Shown piece by piece: positions 17,519-24,922 of a DNA stretch of 46,545 bases (positions are counted from its first letter, which is position 1; each line of letters opens with the position of its first letter). Source of the stretch: a virus. Position numbers and translations under genes: made by a program. The notes under the pieces are model-generated. The model was not told where the DNA came from. It did not search any database and was given only the letters and a program-made list of their open reading frames with translations. The stretch is taken from positions 1 through 46,545 of the IMG/VR virus record IMGVR_UViG_3300027976_000061. One strand, written 5' to 3'.

Positions 17519-17562
17519 ACACATAAAAAAAGCCGACGATATCGTCGGCTTTTTTTATGTGT
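17519..17562. terminator. Bidirectional terminator, 44-bp perfect palindrome
   Basis: The inner 20 nt are AGCCGACGATATCGTCGGCT, flanked by A-tract and T-tract, and symmetry continues for 44 bp in total. It works as an intrinsic terminator on both strands and lies between the convergent portal and gp25 genes. Confidence 0.92.
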
Positions 17563-17571
17563 ATATATTAT

Positions 17572-17949
17572 TTAATTATCATATAATACTGCAAACGGAG
17601 ATCGTCTTCCGTCTATGTTTATTTGTAATACATAGACCTTTCTATCACGTTTATCTGTTATATACATAGGAGTTGCATGAATCTTTCTCTTTTTAGCTTC
17701 ACCTACGTATTTTTGAATCTGATTATTAGCATCCTCTGATAGTTTAAATGGATCTAATTCAAACTCAAATAAATACTGTTCTACTTGAACTCCAAAACTT
17801 GGCTCTCCTAGTACTTCTCCCTTGTTAGTGAGTAATGTCATCTTGACCTGATTTATACTAGCTTCAATCTCGTCGTATACTTCTACTTGATCTGGTCTAT
17901 ATTTAGGGTCTCCGTCTGCTCTCATATAAAAATCTCTGATATCTGCCAT
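17572..17949 (-). CDS. 25: Baseplate wedge protein, gp25-like
   Basis: A 125-aa protein of the gp25/lysozyme-like baseplate family, which forms the sheath-initiating handshake layer of contractile tails. Diagnostic is the central segment MTLLTNKGEVLGEPSFGVQ followed by VEQYLFE, then a helix QIQKYVGEAKK and a beta C-terminus ending RRSPFAVLY. T4 gp25 is 132 aa. It sits 1 nt after the 17951 gene and its end faces the bidirectional terminator, making it the last gene of the late minus-strand run. Confidence 0.85.
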   Translation of the reverse strand: MADIRDFYMRADGDPKYRPDQVEVYDEIEASINQVKMTLLTNKGEVLGEPSFGVQVEQYLFEFELDPFKLSEDANNQIQKYVGEAKKRKIHATPMYITDKRDRKVYVLQINIDGRRSPFAVLYDN

Positions 17950-17950
17950 A

Positions 17951-18487
17951 TTAAAATAAATTTTTCATAACTTCTAAATCATTGTCTGACGCTCCATCTA
18001 GAGCATCAGTCCAATCTAACATACTTTTCAATTTACTATCTGTTAATACCCATCTTCCACTATCGTTCTTTTCACAATGTGCATTTAATATACCGGTTTG
18101 TCTTCCCCAATAATCTCCCCCACTAAGCATAGTAGATCCCATTCCTCTATCTTTAACTGAGTCGAATCCTCTTCTCGTAGTCACTCTAGCATCCTGATTT
18201 GTCGTCTTATCTAGTGTGTAATCTGTTCTAGATCTTTCGTTTCCTCCATGTTCATAGAAAAATCGCTGTACTTCACCGTGCTTTCTTCCTTTTTCTCCAG
18301 CTGAATATATAAACTTAAGCATGTTTAATGCTAACCCTGATTTATCATTTCTATATCGCTGCGGATTATCGCGCAGACTTGATTGATAATCTGTATCAAT
18401 GTAATTATCATGCATATCAGAAAACTTCTCTTTTTTCTCCTTTGCTTCGTTGATAAATTCAATGTATGTCTGTATATTGCGTTTCAT
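17951..18487 (-). CDS. Putative prohead-targeted protein (clear capsid-targeting leader)
   Basis: A 178-aa, basic/polar protein of unknown family. The N-terminus MKRNIQTYIEFINEAKE is the best match in the window to the T4 leader MKTYQEFIAEA: T-Y-x-E-F-I-x-E followed by Ala. Cleavage after FINE would leave about 164 aa. The body is rich in Arg, Asp and Gly (RSRTDYTLDKTTNQD) with no recognisable domain; its FIYSAGEKGRKHGEVQRFF segment looks like a small winged-helix. AATAAATAATATT occurs upstream. It is followed by gp25. Confidence 0.7.
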   Translation of the reverse strand: MKRNIQTYIEFINEAKEKKEKFSDMHDNYIDTDYQSSLRDNPQRYRNDKSGLALNMLKFIYSAGEKGRKHGEVQRFFYEHGGNERSRTDYTLDKTTNQDARVTTRRGFDSVKDRGMGSTMLSGGDYWGRQTGILNAHCEKNDSGRWVLTDSKLKSMLDWTDALDGASDNDLEVMKNLF

Positions 18488-18502
18488 ATAATATTATTTA
18501 TT

Positions 18503-19237
18503 TTATTGGTGAACGAGGAACATCCAATCGGTAGTGGATTCTCCCTTTATCATAGTCTTTACTTCTTCCATTTCTTTCTCTGCTGTTGCTACCATGTTTT
18601 GATAATTAATTGTAACATCTCCTGGAAGTTGATAGTTAAATGTTTGCAACATATGTGATAGTCTAACTTTAGCGTGTGCTCTGACGTGACGCTGATATAA
18701 TTCATCGTTATATAATTTATCAATCTCAATCTTCTTAAATACTTTAGCTACTGCATCAGCCTTAGGTGTTCTTCCGACAACTCCTAATAGCTTTGTATTT
18801 TTATTGTAGTCATATGCAATAGTATCTAATATCATCCCTTTGGTTAAATCTAGGAATGAAAACATGATTGTTCTATACATAATAGACTCTCCCATGAATG
18901 GAGTAAGAAATATTTCAGATCCCATGAATTTACCTTCTGAGAAATCTCTATCAATTGACGCAAATATTGATCCACCTTTCGCTTCCTTTAGTTCAACCAT
19001 AAATTGTACGCAGTCTGGTAATAGTATTTGTCTACCGTTTTTAAAGGCTGGTGTTTTAAACAACGACTTTGGTAGTAACAAATATTTAGATTCAATTGCA
19101 TATCTCCAGTTGTCATAGAAATACGCCGCATCAATCGCAAGAATACGTTTTATCTCCTTATCTGGAAGAGAATATGGTAACATTCCAGAGTATGTAATCT
19201 CATCATTTATATCTGCAATTAATTCTGCTTCGCTCAT
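18503..19237 (-). CDS. Probable structural protein (neck/connector region, unassigned)
   Basis: A 244-aa protein, soluble, with no prohead-type leader (starts MSEAELIADINDEI). It has a helical N-terminus and a middle rich in large hydrophobics (FLTPFMGESIMYRTIMFSFLD), then a helical C-terminus. Its place among gp25 and prohead-type proteins suggests a virion or head-tail connector function, but no family could be named with confidence. Start ATG at 19237 follows an 18-nt gap after the upstream gene. Confidence 0.55.
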   Translation of the reverse strand: MSEAELIADINDEITYSGMLPYSLPDKEIKRILAIDAAYFYDNWRYAIESKYLLLPKSLFKTPAFKNGRQILLPDCVQFMVELKEAKGGSIFASIDRDFSEGKFMGSEIFLTPFMGESIMYRTIMFSFLDLTKGMILDTIAYDYNKNTKLLGVVGRTPKADAVAKVFKKIEIDKLYNDELYQRHVRAHAKVRLSHMLQTFNYQLPGDVTINYQNMVATAEKEMEEVKTMIKGESTTDWMFLVHQ

Positions 19238-19255
19238 ATTAGTTTATTAATTTTC

Positions 19256-19897
19256 TTAATGTCCAAGATCTCTACTATGTCCCTGTGTTCCTAAGTCTAC
19301 TTTGTAGTTATCGAGTTGTTGTCCACTTTGAGTTCTAATAGCTCTTTGATTTTTCTTATTTGATCGTTCATCGTGTTTAGTTGCTCTATCTATACATGAT
19401 TTAGCCCATTGATGAACATGATGTCCCTTTATCATATTCTTCCAATCACTATGAAAAATAAGATTTAATGCTCTTGTTATATCTACTTCTTCTACTCCAG
19501 ATGTTTTATCCGCAACTTTATATCTATGCGGATTACGTGCTTCCTTTTCATCCGCCATTGATTTAGCAATTGCCATAACCTGGCTATGAATACTTCCAAC
19601 TGCACCCTGTACCATCCCAGTAAAATTAGTATTATAAACTACTTTTTGCTCTGCCTCGTTTATGTCTCCACCATCAACATTATCAGTAAGTACATCTAAA
19701 AATGGTACTGTATTATGGCTTCCGTATGAATCGTTAAGCACAATAGCGATAGCCTTAGCTAAGTCTTCATAACTTAAACTATCATCTACTTCATTTATCG
19801 CATCTTTGATTTTACTAGCAAGTAATTCCGCTTTATCATTAATTGATTCTGATTCATTTATAAAATCTCCAAATGATTTTGCTTTAATATTCTTCAT
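19256..19897 (-). CDS. Putative prohead-targeted protein
   Basis: A 213-aa protein. MKNIKAKSFGDFINESES is a near-canonical capsid-targeting leader; cleavage is predicted after FINE (residue 15). A second possible site is GDINEAEQ near residue 80. The body is helical and His/Asn-rich toward the C-terminus (HHVHQWAKSCIDRATKHDERSNKKNQR), so basic and perhaps DNA-binding like T4 internal proteins. No catalytic motif is evident. Its ATG overlaps the stop of the 19897-20190 gene. Confidence 0.7.
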   Translation of the reverse strand: MKNIKAKSFGDFINESESINDKAELLASKIKDAINEVDDSLSYEDLAKAIAIVLNDSYGSHNTVPFLDVLTDNVDGGDINEAEQKVVYNTNFTGMVQGAVGSIHSQVMAIAKSMADEKEARNPHRYKVADKTSGVEEVDITRALNLIFHSDWKNMIKGHHVHQWAKSCIDRATKHDERSNKKNQRAIRTQSGQQLDNYKVDLGTQGHSRDLGH

Positions 19898-20190
19898 TAT
19901 ACAGTAGGTGGAACCATAGCAGGAGCAGGAGCAGTCTTTACTGCATTTGCGTCTACTGAATTCTTCGCGGCTATTTTACCTTGTAGTGCTGTAACTAGGT
20001 CATTTAGTTGTTTTTTCTGAGTAGCAAGATTAGTCTCTATCTGAACTATAGAATTTCTATGCTGTGTTATTACGTCGTTCTCAGCTTTGAATTCATCCGG
20101 AACACTCATTATATCACGAGCTCCTTCTTGTTCTTCTATATAGTTAATTACCTTGTTACCCCATTTTTTAAAATTATCAATATGTCCCAT
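19897..20190 (-). CDS. Small coiled-coil protein, possible internal head protein
   Basis: A 97-aa protein. The first 25 residues (HIDNFKKWGNKVINYIEEQEGA) are basic/aromatic and include YIEEQ, a partial fit to the leader pattern. Residues about 40-75 form a heptad coiled coil (IVQIETNLATQKKQLNDLVTAL), and the tail is Ala/Pro-rich. It overlaps neighbours at both ends (14 nt and 1 nt), so it is in a tight operon. Function unknown. Confidence 0.55.
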   Translation of the reverse strand: MGHIDNFKKWGNKVINYIEEQEGARDIMSVPDEFKAENDVITQHRNSIVQIETNLATQKKQLNDLVTALQGKIAAKNSVDANAVKTAPAPAMVPPTV

Positions 20191-20518
20191 TGTTATTCGT
20201 TATTTTATCATCAGCTAAATCACAATCTGAGCACTCGGTATCATCTGTAGATTCTTTAGATGTATTATAGTTTTTAATAAATTCACTATATGTCATTGCT
20301 CTACTTTTAATAGTAGGATTACTACCATATCTAGAACCTTGTGCAGTACCTGGACCTCTACCCCATTGTGCGGGCATATGGCTAGAACCTCCCATTGGTA
20401 TAGGCCTAGACTGCGCTATATTATGGTTTGGATTATTTAGTTTATCAACTGGTGTTCTATTCATTGTAATAGCACCGATACCTTCGTTTATAAATACGTT
20501 AAATTTCTTTATATTCAT
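20177..20518 (-). CDS. Putative prohead-targeted protein
   Basis: A 113-aa protein from the ATG at 20518. The frame is open further upstream, but that part overlaps the neighbouring gene. The N-terminus MNIKKFNVFINEGIGA is a short capsid-targeting leader with cleavage after FINE (residue 12). A second related motif, MTYSEFIKNYN, occurs about residue 80. The middle is Pro/Gly/Arg/Asn-rich and probably disordered, and the end has a CSDCDLADD cluster. Function unknown. Confidence 0.62.
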   Translation of the reverse strand: MNIKKFNVFINEGIGAITMNRTPVDKLNNPNHNIAQSRPIPMGGSSHMPAQWGRGPGTAQGSRYGSNPTIKSRAMTYSEFIKNYNTSKESTDDTECSDCDLADDKITNNNGTY

Positions 20519-20519
20519 A

Positions 20520-20867
20520 TTAAAATTCAAAATCGTCCACAGCTCCACTAGTTTTACCAGTATTGCCACCTGCGACCTGATCAAACGTAGGAACTTCCTC
20601 TTCATCTGATATTATTTCTTTTTGTTCATCCGGAGCTTCAACACCATCTCCTGGTGTAAAATTAACCTCGTCATTTGAATATCCGTTTCCTAATATATAA
20701 TCGCTAATTGCTTTTAATGCATCTTCGATAACCTCATACTCAGCATTTCCTTGGGTGTCCAATTCTCCAGCTTTAACCAACATTTCTCCAATTGTCATTC
20801 TTAATAATTCAGGAGACAGTTGATTCTCATGATCCTCGTTTAATCTATCTAATTTTATATAACGCAT
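20520..20867 (-). CDS. Small acidic protein with prohead-type leader
   Basis: A 115-aa acidic protein. MRYIKLDRLNEDHE matches the basic/aromatic leader ending LNE (residue 11). The rest is a helical stretch (LLRMTIGEMLVKAGELD) and a disordered acidic tail. AAATAAATAAAATAAAAT lies upstream on this strand. It is the first gene of the run 20867 to 17572, in which genes are separated by 20 nt or less or overlap. Unknown function. Confidence 0.6.
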   Translation of the reverse strand: MRYIKLDRLNEDHENQLSPELLRMTIGEMLVKAGELDTQGNAEYEVIEDALKAISDYILGNGYSNDEVNFTPGDGVEAPDEQKEIISDEEEVPTFDQVAGGNTGKTSGAVDDFEF

Positions 20868-20904
20868 ATTAACATCTATTTTATTTTATTTATTTGAGTA
20901 AAGT

Positions 20905-20913
20905 TAGTATAAT
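20905..20913 (+). promoter_or_regulatory. Recurring TAGTATAAT promoter-like element
   Basis: TAGTATAAT lies 6 nt before the ATG at 20920, so the transcript would be nearly leaderless if this is a -10 element. Identical copies are at 27808, 40582 and 41331. Confidence 0.4.
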
Positions 20914-20919
20914 ACAAGT

Positions 20920-21219
20920 ATGGAATATAACATAGATCATGAAACTAGAATAAAGACTGCTGTTAGGGAATACGCAAACACTAACAGTACTTTAATTAGA
21001 CAAAAACATTTGATGAATATTGAATCATTTGAGCATATCGTTAATATTGGAACTAGCATTATGATGAATACTTGGGAAATTAACACTTTTCCTGGATCAT
21101 TTGTCAAATCTATATTGAAAAACGATCTATCCGCAGCAGTTAGATCGTCCGACCACATTAACGCTGATACTTTATGTTTCTACGTAACGTTAAGAGCTAA
21201 TCTTAGATATGTTGAATAA
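20920..21219 (+). CDS. Hypothetical protein
   Basis: A 99-aa helical protein of unknown family (KTAVREYANTNSTLIRQKHL, then SAAVRSSDHINADTL). No membrane segment. It is the first gene of a three-gene plus-strand cassette set inside the late minus-strand region and overlaps the GIY-YIG gene by 11 nt. TAGTATAAT lies directly upstream. Confidence 0.5.
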   Translation: MEYNIDHETRIKTAVREYANTNSTLIRQKHLMNIESFEHIVNIGTSIMMNTWEINTFPGSFVKSILKNDLSAAVRSSDHINADTLCFYVTLRANLRYVE

Positions 21220-21466
21220 ACAATGGCTAGTCTATATACTAGAATGCAGTGATGGAACATACTATACTGGGATAACTAACGATCTCACTCGGAGAGTCGA
21301 GAAGCATAATTCAGGTAAGGGTGCAAAATATACAAGAGGACGTGGCCCAGTTGTTGTAGTGTACTCTAATGTCACGACTTGTAAATCAGAAGCACTTAAA
21401 GAAGAATATAAAATAAAGAAATTGAGTAAAATAAATAAAAAAGAATTATGGACGAAAGTGAAATAG
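21209..21466 (+). CDS. GIY-YIG nuclease, UPF0213/YhbQ-like
   Basis: An 85-aa protein that is a minimal GIY-YIG domain: VYILECSDGTYYTGITNDLTRRV carries the YIL...YTG signature and the catalytic Tyr and Arg, followed by a KxTRGRGP segment and a Glu in SEALKEEYKIKKL. Length matches bacterial YhbQ-like proteins, which lack a separate DNA-binding domain. It may be a repair-type or mobile nuclease. It overlaps both neighbours in a small plus-strand cassette. Confidence 0.85.
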   Translation: MLNKQWLVYILECSDGTYYTGITNDLTRRVEKHNSGKGAKYTRGRGPVVVVYSNVTTCKSEALKEEYKIKKLSKINKKELWTKVK

Positions 21467-21660
21467 TAATTTCTGAATTGCACAAAGATATCCTTAATAA
21501 GGTAAAACTAATAGAAGAAAATATATTAACTGGAAGGGGACCATCACAACCTCTCGTTAAAATAGAAATGCTCGCCATGATTAGTGACGAGCTTTCTGAT
21601 GTATTATTAAATTGGGATGATCGAATATTATATTCTAATCTGGGAGATGAACTAATGTAA
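21448..21660 (+). CDS. Small acidic hypothetical protein
   Basis: A 70-aa, acidic, helical protein (SEIVISELHKDILNKVKLIEEN). It overlaps the GIY-YIG gene by 19 nt and ends 2 nt from the convergent 21663 gene. No family recognised. Confidence 0.5.
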   Translation: MDESEIVISELHKDILNKVKLIEENILTGRGPSQPLVKIEMLAMISDELSDVLLNWDDRILYSNLGDELM

Positions 21661-21662
21661 TA

Positions 21663-21980
21663 TTACTTCTTAGTAGATTTCTTAGCTGCAGGTTTTCTAC
21701 CTTTTCGTTGTTTACCTTTAGCTGCTTCAACTACATCACTCATTTGATTACCTACTTCCTTTACTGCTTTTGAAACATCGTTTATTTCAGTCTTAATATT
21801 AGATGCTCTGCGTTTAACTTCGGTTTTAACGTTAGCTACTTCGTCTTTTATATTGTCTACTACATCTTCTACTGCATCTGGAATAAAATCTCCATCTTTA
21901 TCTGCAATCTTTCCTTTCTTAACTAGAAAATAATAAGCAGCCACTATTGATATTGTTAATAAAATAATTGATAATTTCAT
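21663..21980 (-). CDS. Membrane-anchored helical protein with DxDGDxxPD motif
   Basis: A 105-aa protein. Residues 1-20 form one transmembrane helix or signal anchor (LSIILLTISIVAAYYFLV). It is followed by KIADKDGDFIPDAVED, which reads like a calcium-binding DxDxDxxPD loop of the thrombospondin type 3/EF kind. Then comes a long amphipathic helix with repeated VKTEV/IKTEI blocks, and a very basic tail (KGKQRKGRKPAAKKSTKK). It may act at the host membrane; function unknown. Confidence 0.55.
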   Translation of the reverse strand: MKLSIILLTISIVAAYYFLVKKGKIADKDGDFIPDAVEDVVDNIKDEVANVKTEVKRRASNIKTEINDVSKAVKEVGNQMSDVVEAAKGKQRKGRKPAAKKSTKK

Positions 21981-21999
21981 AATAAATTTATTTGTTTTT

Positions 22000-22356
22000 T
22001 TATATATTCATGTCCATCATCCTAAGATAACCTTCACGTAAATGTTTATATGCTAAATTAATTTGTCTTTCAATATATGGACTAATATTATGTCCTTTAT
22101 TATCTAATAATTTAGATTTATTAATTCCGGCATTTGAAATAGATTGTATCTTATCTAATAACAAAGTGATATTTCCTATATTTCCCCCTATTTCTGGACG
22201 TCTTTCAAATTCAAATGGAAGATCAGTATCATCATTTGAATCAGGGTTAGCTCCAAAATGTGCAGGTTGTATAGAATTACCCTTTTGCATTACTTCAGTA
22301 GCTCCGATAAAATCACCGAAACTTTCTGCTACTCTATGTTTCTTAATCTTATTCAT
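22000..22356 (-). CDS. Small protein with prohead-type leader
   Basis: A 118-aa protein. The N-terminus has KKHRVAESFGDFIGATE, sharing SFGDFI with the 19256 protein (SFGDFINES); a cleavage site could be after VAE or after GATE. The middle is polar and the C-terminus a helical YIERQINLAYKHLREGYLRM. It overlaps the upstream 22356 gene by 1 nt. Function unknown. Confidence 0.55.
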   Translation of the reverse strand: MNKIKKHRVAESFGDFIGATEVMQKGNSIQPAHFGANPDSNDDTDLPFEFERRPEIGGNIGNITLLLDKIQSISNAGINKSKLLDNKGHNISPYIERQINLAYKHLREGYLRMMDMNI

Positions 22357-23069
22357 TACTTACATCCACATTGCATTCCCATAGAAGCTCCTTGCCACCA
22401 TGACTCTGGATTAACTTCATTGTCTAATCCCATTGGATATTCTCCCGCCTCAACCTCTTTCTTAGCTCCACATGATTTACAAGTAACAAAACATTCTCCA
22501 TTATCTTCTTCTTCTTCATGGTGATCATCACCAAAGTCAAATTCAATAGTACTAACATCATTTCTATGTGGTTTTGTATGTATAGCTCCTCTTCTTTCAA
22601 AATCATCAAATGATTCTAAAATAAAGGTGTTTTTCTTAATTCTAGATACTGATTCATTAGCATCCTCGTCTTCTTCCTCGTCTTCTTCCTCGTCTTCTTC
22701 CTCGTCTTCTTCCTCGTCTTCTTCCTCGTCTTCTTCCTCGTCTTCTTCCTCGTCTTCTGCTTCAGGATCTCCATCGTTTTCTTCTTCTTCTATGTCTTCC
22801 TGTTCAATATGATATTCTTCAGTGGGTGCTTCCATTCCTTCTACTGGAGTTGGCATTGTATCCGGTGTAGATGGTGTAGATTCGTCACCACCTATGATCG
22901 GACGCTGTGGTCCTAATTGTCCATCTTCATATGTATCTTCATCAAATCCATTTTTGAAGTTATCCGAAGCTTTTGAAAATTCTGAGTAACTTGTTGCGGC
23001 GTCTTGATTGTCAGCGTTTTGGTATTTACCAGCGAACTCTGAATAATTTAAAACTCTATTATCTGCCAT
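22356..23069 (-). CDS. Acidic repeat protein with C-terminal zinc ribbon
   Basis: A 237-aa protein. It opens with two YSEF motifs (RVLNYSEFAGKY and ATSYSEFSKAS), the core of the prohead leader pattern here. A long run of EEDE repeats follows (about residues 105-137), then IKKNTFILESFDDFERRG, an internal leader-like block ending ILE. The C-terminus has C-x-x-C (CKSC) and a terminal CGC, suggesting a zinc ribbon. The acidic run may mimic DNA or act as a scaffold, as in T4 internal proteins. The TGT-rich zinc ribbon is seen, function inferred. Confidence 0.6.
   Translation of the reverse strand: MADNRVLNYSEFAGKYQNADNQDAATSYSEFSKASDNFKNGFDEDTYEDGQLGPQRPIIGGDESTPSTPDTMPTPVEGMEAPTEEYHIEQEDIEEEENDGDPEAEDEEEDEEEDEEEDEEEDEEEDEEEDEEEDEDANESVSRIKKNTFILESFDDFERRGAIHTKPHRNDVSTIEFDFGDDHHEEEEDNGECFVTCKSCGAKKEVEAGEYPMGLDNEVNPESWWQGASMGMQCGCK
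22664..22758 (-). repeat. 12-bp tandem repeat, about eight copies
   Basis: Unit CCTCGTCTTCTT (plus strand) repeated nearly perfectly about eight times. On the coding strand it encodes the Glu-Glu-Asp-Glu run of the acidic protein. Near identity at synonymous positions points to recent slippage expansion. Confidence 0.9.
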
Positions 23070-23186
23070 TTTAAAATGTTATTTTAATTATTTATCTCGC
23101 AAATCTGTATTTTCTTAATTAAATCTATAGAAAAGTTCAATTGATTTAATCCTCGTGTACTAATAATCATATAGAGCTATTCACGT

Positions 23187-23456
23187 TTACTGTATATTAA
23201 TTTTATATGATTTAGCGGCCGCCTTTAATTTAGCATTAGCCTCTTTCTTACTATTAATATGATGTGATAATATCTCTATATCTGCTTTGGTAAAATCCGG
23301 CCCAGTATTAGTCATAGCGTCATCCTCACCATTAATTGGCCATAGATCCTCAGGTTTAATATTAAAATTAATTGAGGTTACATGATTTGTTTTATAAAAC
23401 GCAAATGTTATTAATAATTGAATTATTACAAAGATACCTAATATTAAATAAACCAT
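23187..23456 (-). CDS. Small membrane-anchored protein
   Basis: An 89-aa protein with one N-terminal transmembrane helix (VYLILGIFVIIQLLITFAF) and a soluble tail of about 65 aa (TKADIEILSHHINSKKEANAKLKAAAKSY, helical). No lipobox. It begins just after the stop of a tiny upstream frame. Function unknown. Confidence 0.55.
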   Translation of the reverse strand: MVYLILGIFVIIQLLITFAFYKTNHVTSINFNIKPEDLWPINGEDDAMTNTGPDFTKADIEILSHHINSKKEANAKLKAAAKSYKINIQ

Positions 23457-23457
23457 A

Positions 23458-23574
23458 CTACTTTATTTTTTTACTTAGCATAAAATTAATAACGATACCT
23501 ATTAAAGTATCTGATTTATATTTGTTACCTTTATGATTTAAAAGGAATTTCTTCTTTGTCGTTTTAGTTTTCAT
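23458..23574 (-). CDS. Very small basic protein, 38 aa
   Basis: A 38-aa frame from the ATG at 23574 (MKTKTTKKKFLLNHKGNKY...), strongly basic, with a short hydrophobic stretch (LIGIVINFML). It ends 1 nt before the ATG of the membrane protein gene, a spacing expected for a real operon member. The evidence is position and base composition only. Confidence 0.35.
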   Translation of the reverse strand: MKTKTTKKKFLLNHKGNKYKSDTLIGIVINFMLSKKIK

Positions 23575-23642
23575 TTGTTTGCTTAATTATAGCTAGATAT
23601 GTGAGAATTGTTTATTATAACAATCAAAATTAAAGTTAGTTT

Positions 23643-23672
23643 TTTAGTATTATAACTATAATTAATACTAAA
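23643..23672. repeat. AT-rich inverted repeat TTTAGTATTA / TAATACTAAA
   Basis: Two perfect 10-nt arms are separated by 10 nt, just downstream (in minus-strand sense) of the 412-aa gene. It could be a weak terminator or a protein-binding site; it has no T-tract of note. The arms share TAGTA/TACTA with the elements at 27808 and 34630. The rest of the 23575-23677 gap shows nothing. Confidence 0.4.
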
Positions 23673-23677
23673 TGGAT

Positions 23678-24916
23678 TTATATCCCCGTATCAGTGGGTT
23701 GATTAATCCAATATCGTATATCCACATATCCATTTTGCTTTAACCACTTCTTGTATATAGAATACAGTTTATCCATAGTTAAACCGTATCTTTCAACTTT
23801 ACTATTATATACCTCGATGCTTGACTGTTTGAGATTAAGTTTACCTTTAAATGACTGCATATCGGCATGCATAGCCTGACCTATTGTATTATCTCTTAGT
23901 TTATTAGAAGCTCTACTAATATCGGCTTCTTTATTTCTTTCTTCTCGTTTTCTAATTTCGTGTTCATCTGCATATACCGGTTTAAACCTATCCATAAGTG
24001 AAAACATTACGTATCCCTTTAGGTTATGAATTACCTTTTTCTTATCATCACTATTCCTTATTATATCACGGTCTGATATGACCGCATTGACCACGTTTTC
24101 TAATGCACTCCTCATAGTTGACCCTTTCAAAATTATATCATCAACTGTTAAATATGTTGCGTCGCGATTTGACATAAAAGTATCTTGAATTGATTTCAGA
24201 ATTGTCAGGTCAATTAAATGTCCGGGCTTCAATATATAACGAGGTCCTGATTGAAGCCCTGCTGATTTCTTAATAAACCCGCTAAATTCGCGTTTAGCTT
24301 TAACTTCAATATTGTTTTTACTTGAACTCTTATGCTTATTCACAAATGCATCAATTGCTGACTTAGTTGCTTTGTCTGTTTTATTATATTTACCCCAATC
24401 AACCATATTATCTGGATCTTTACCGTAGTATGCTTTTATTATATCAACAATTTTTGCGTTTGGATAATATAATTCCTTTAATGCTTCCGCTATATTAATA
24501 GACATAGCTGAAGATGATCCCATCGCAAATATAATTAAAACATTAGAGTTTTTAAGAACATCGGGGTATGTTTTTTCAATTAAAGTTTTAAGGTCATCAT
24601 TACTTATCGATCCCAATTCCTTTATGTAATTAGCGAAACATGTCTTAGTATTATGACCGCGATATATGTCACCTTTAAGATCTTCTAACTTATATCCACC
24701 ATATGCTACAACATTTGCCATTACCGAATGTTTAAGAAGTCTAGGATTTTTTAATTTTACAACGTCATCTTCACTATCTTCACTATAGTTTATATTCATC
24801 AATTGCTCTCCATTGTGACTACACGTGAATTTAATGCCTTCGTTTAAATAAGATGAGACACATTTAGTATACTTATTAATTATATTGAAAGTTGAGTAGT
24901 TTAATATATTATTCAT
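23678..24916 (-). CDS. Phosphoribosyltransferase-like protein with prohead-type leader
   Basis: A 412-aa protein. The leader NNILNYSTFNIINKY...SSYLNEG carries the LNYSxF motif and an LNE site (residue 26). The segment TYLTVDDIILKGSTMRSALE (255-274) matches the PRPP-binding loop of type I phosphoribosyltransferases (hydrophobics, DD, GxT). FAMGSSSAMSINIAEAL (130-146) would fit an upstream substrate loop. The C-terminal third is helical and basic. A phosphoribosyltransferase fold is thus likely; the substrate is not. If packaged it would reach the cell with the DNA. It lies 6 nt after the 593-aa gene. Confidence 0.6.
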   Translation of the reverse strand: MNNILNYSTFNIINKYTKCVSSYLNEGIKFTCSHNGEQLMNINYSEDSEDDVVKLKNPRLLKHSVMANVVAYGGYKLEDLKGDIYRGHNTKTCFANYIKELGSISNDDLKTLIEKTYPDVLKNSNVLIIFAMGSSSAMSINIAEALKELYYPNAKIVDIIKAYYGKDPDNMVDWGKYNKTDKATKSAIDAFVNKHKSSSKNNIEVKAKREFSGFIKKSAGLQSGPRYILKPGHLIDLTILKSIQDTFMSNRDATYLTVDDIILKGSTMRSALENVVNAVISDRDIIRNSDDKKKVIHNLKGYVMFSLMDRFKPVYADEHEIRKREERNKEADISRASNKLRDNTIGQAMHADMQSFKGKLNLKQSSIEVYNSKVERYGLTMDKLYSIYKKWLKQNGYVDIRYWINQPTDTGI

Positions 24917-24922
24917 ATATTA

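Noticed and set aside
22627-22812. Ser-only plus-strand ORF
   Set aside because: It is the antisense shadow of the acidic EEDE repeat of the 22356-23069 gene.
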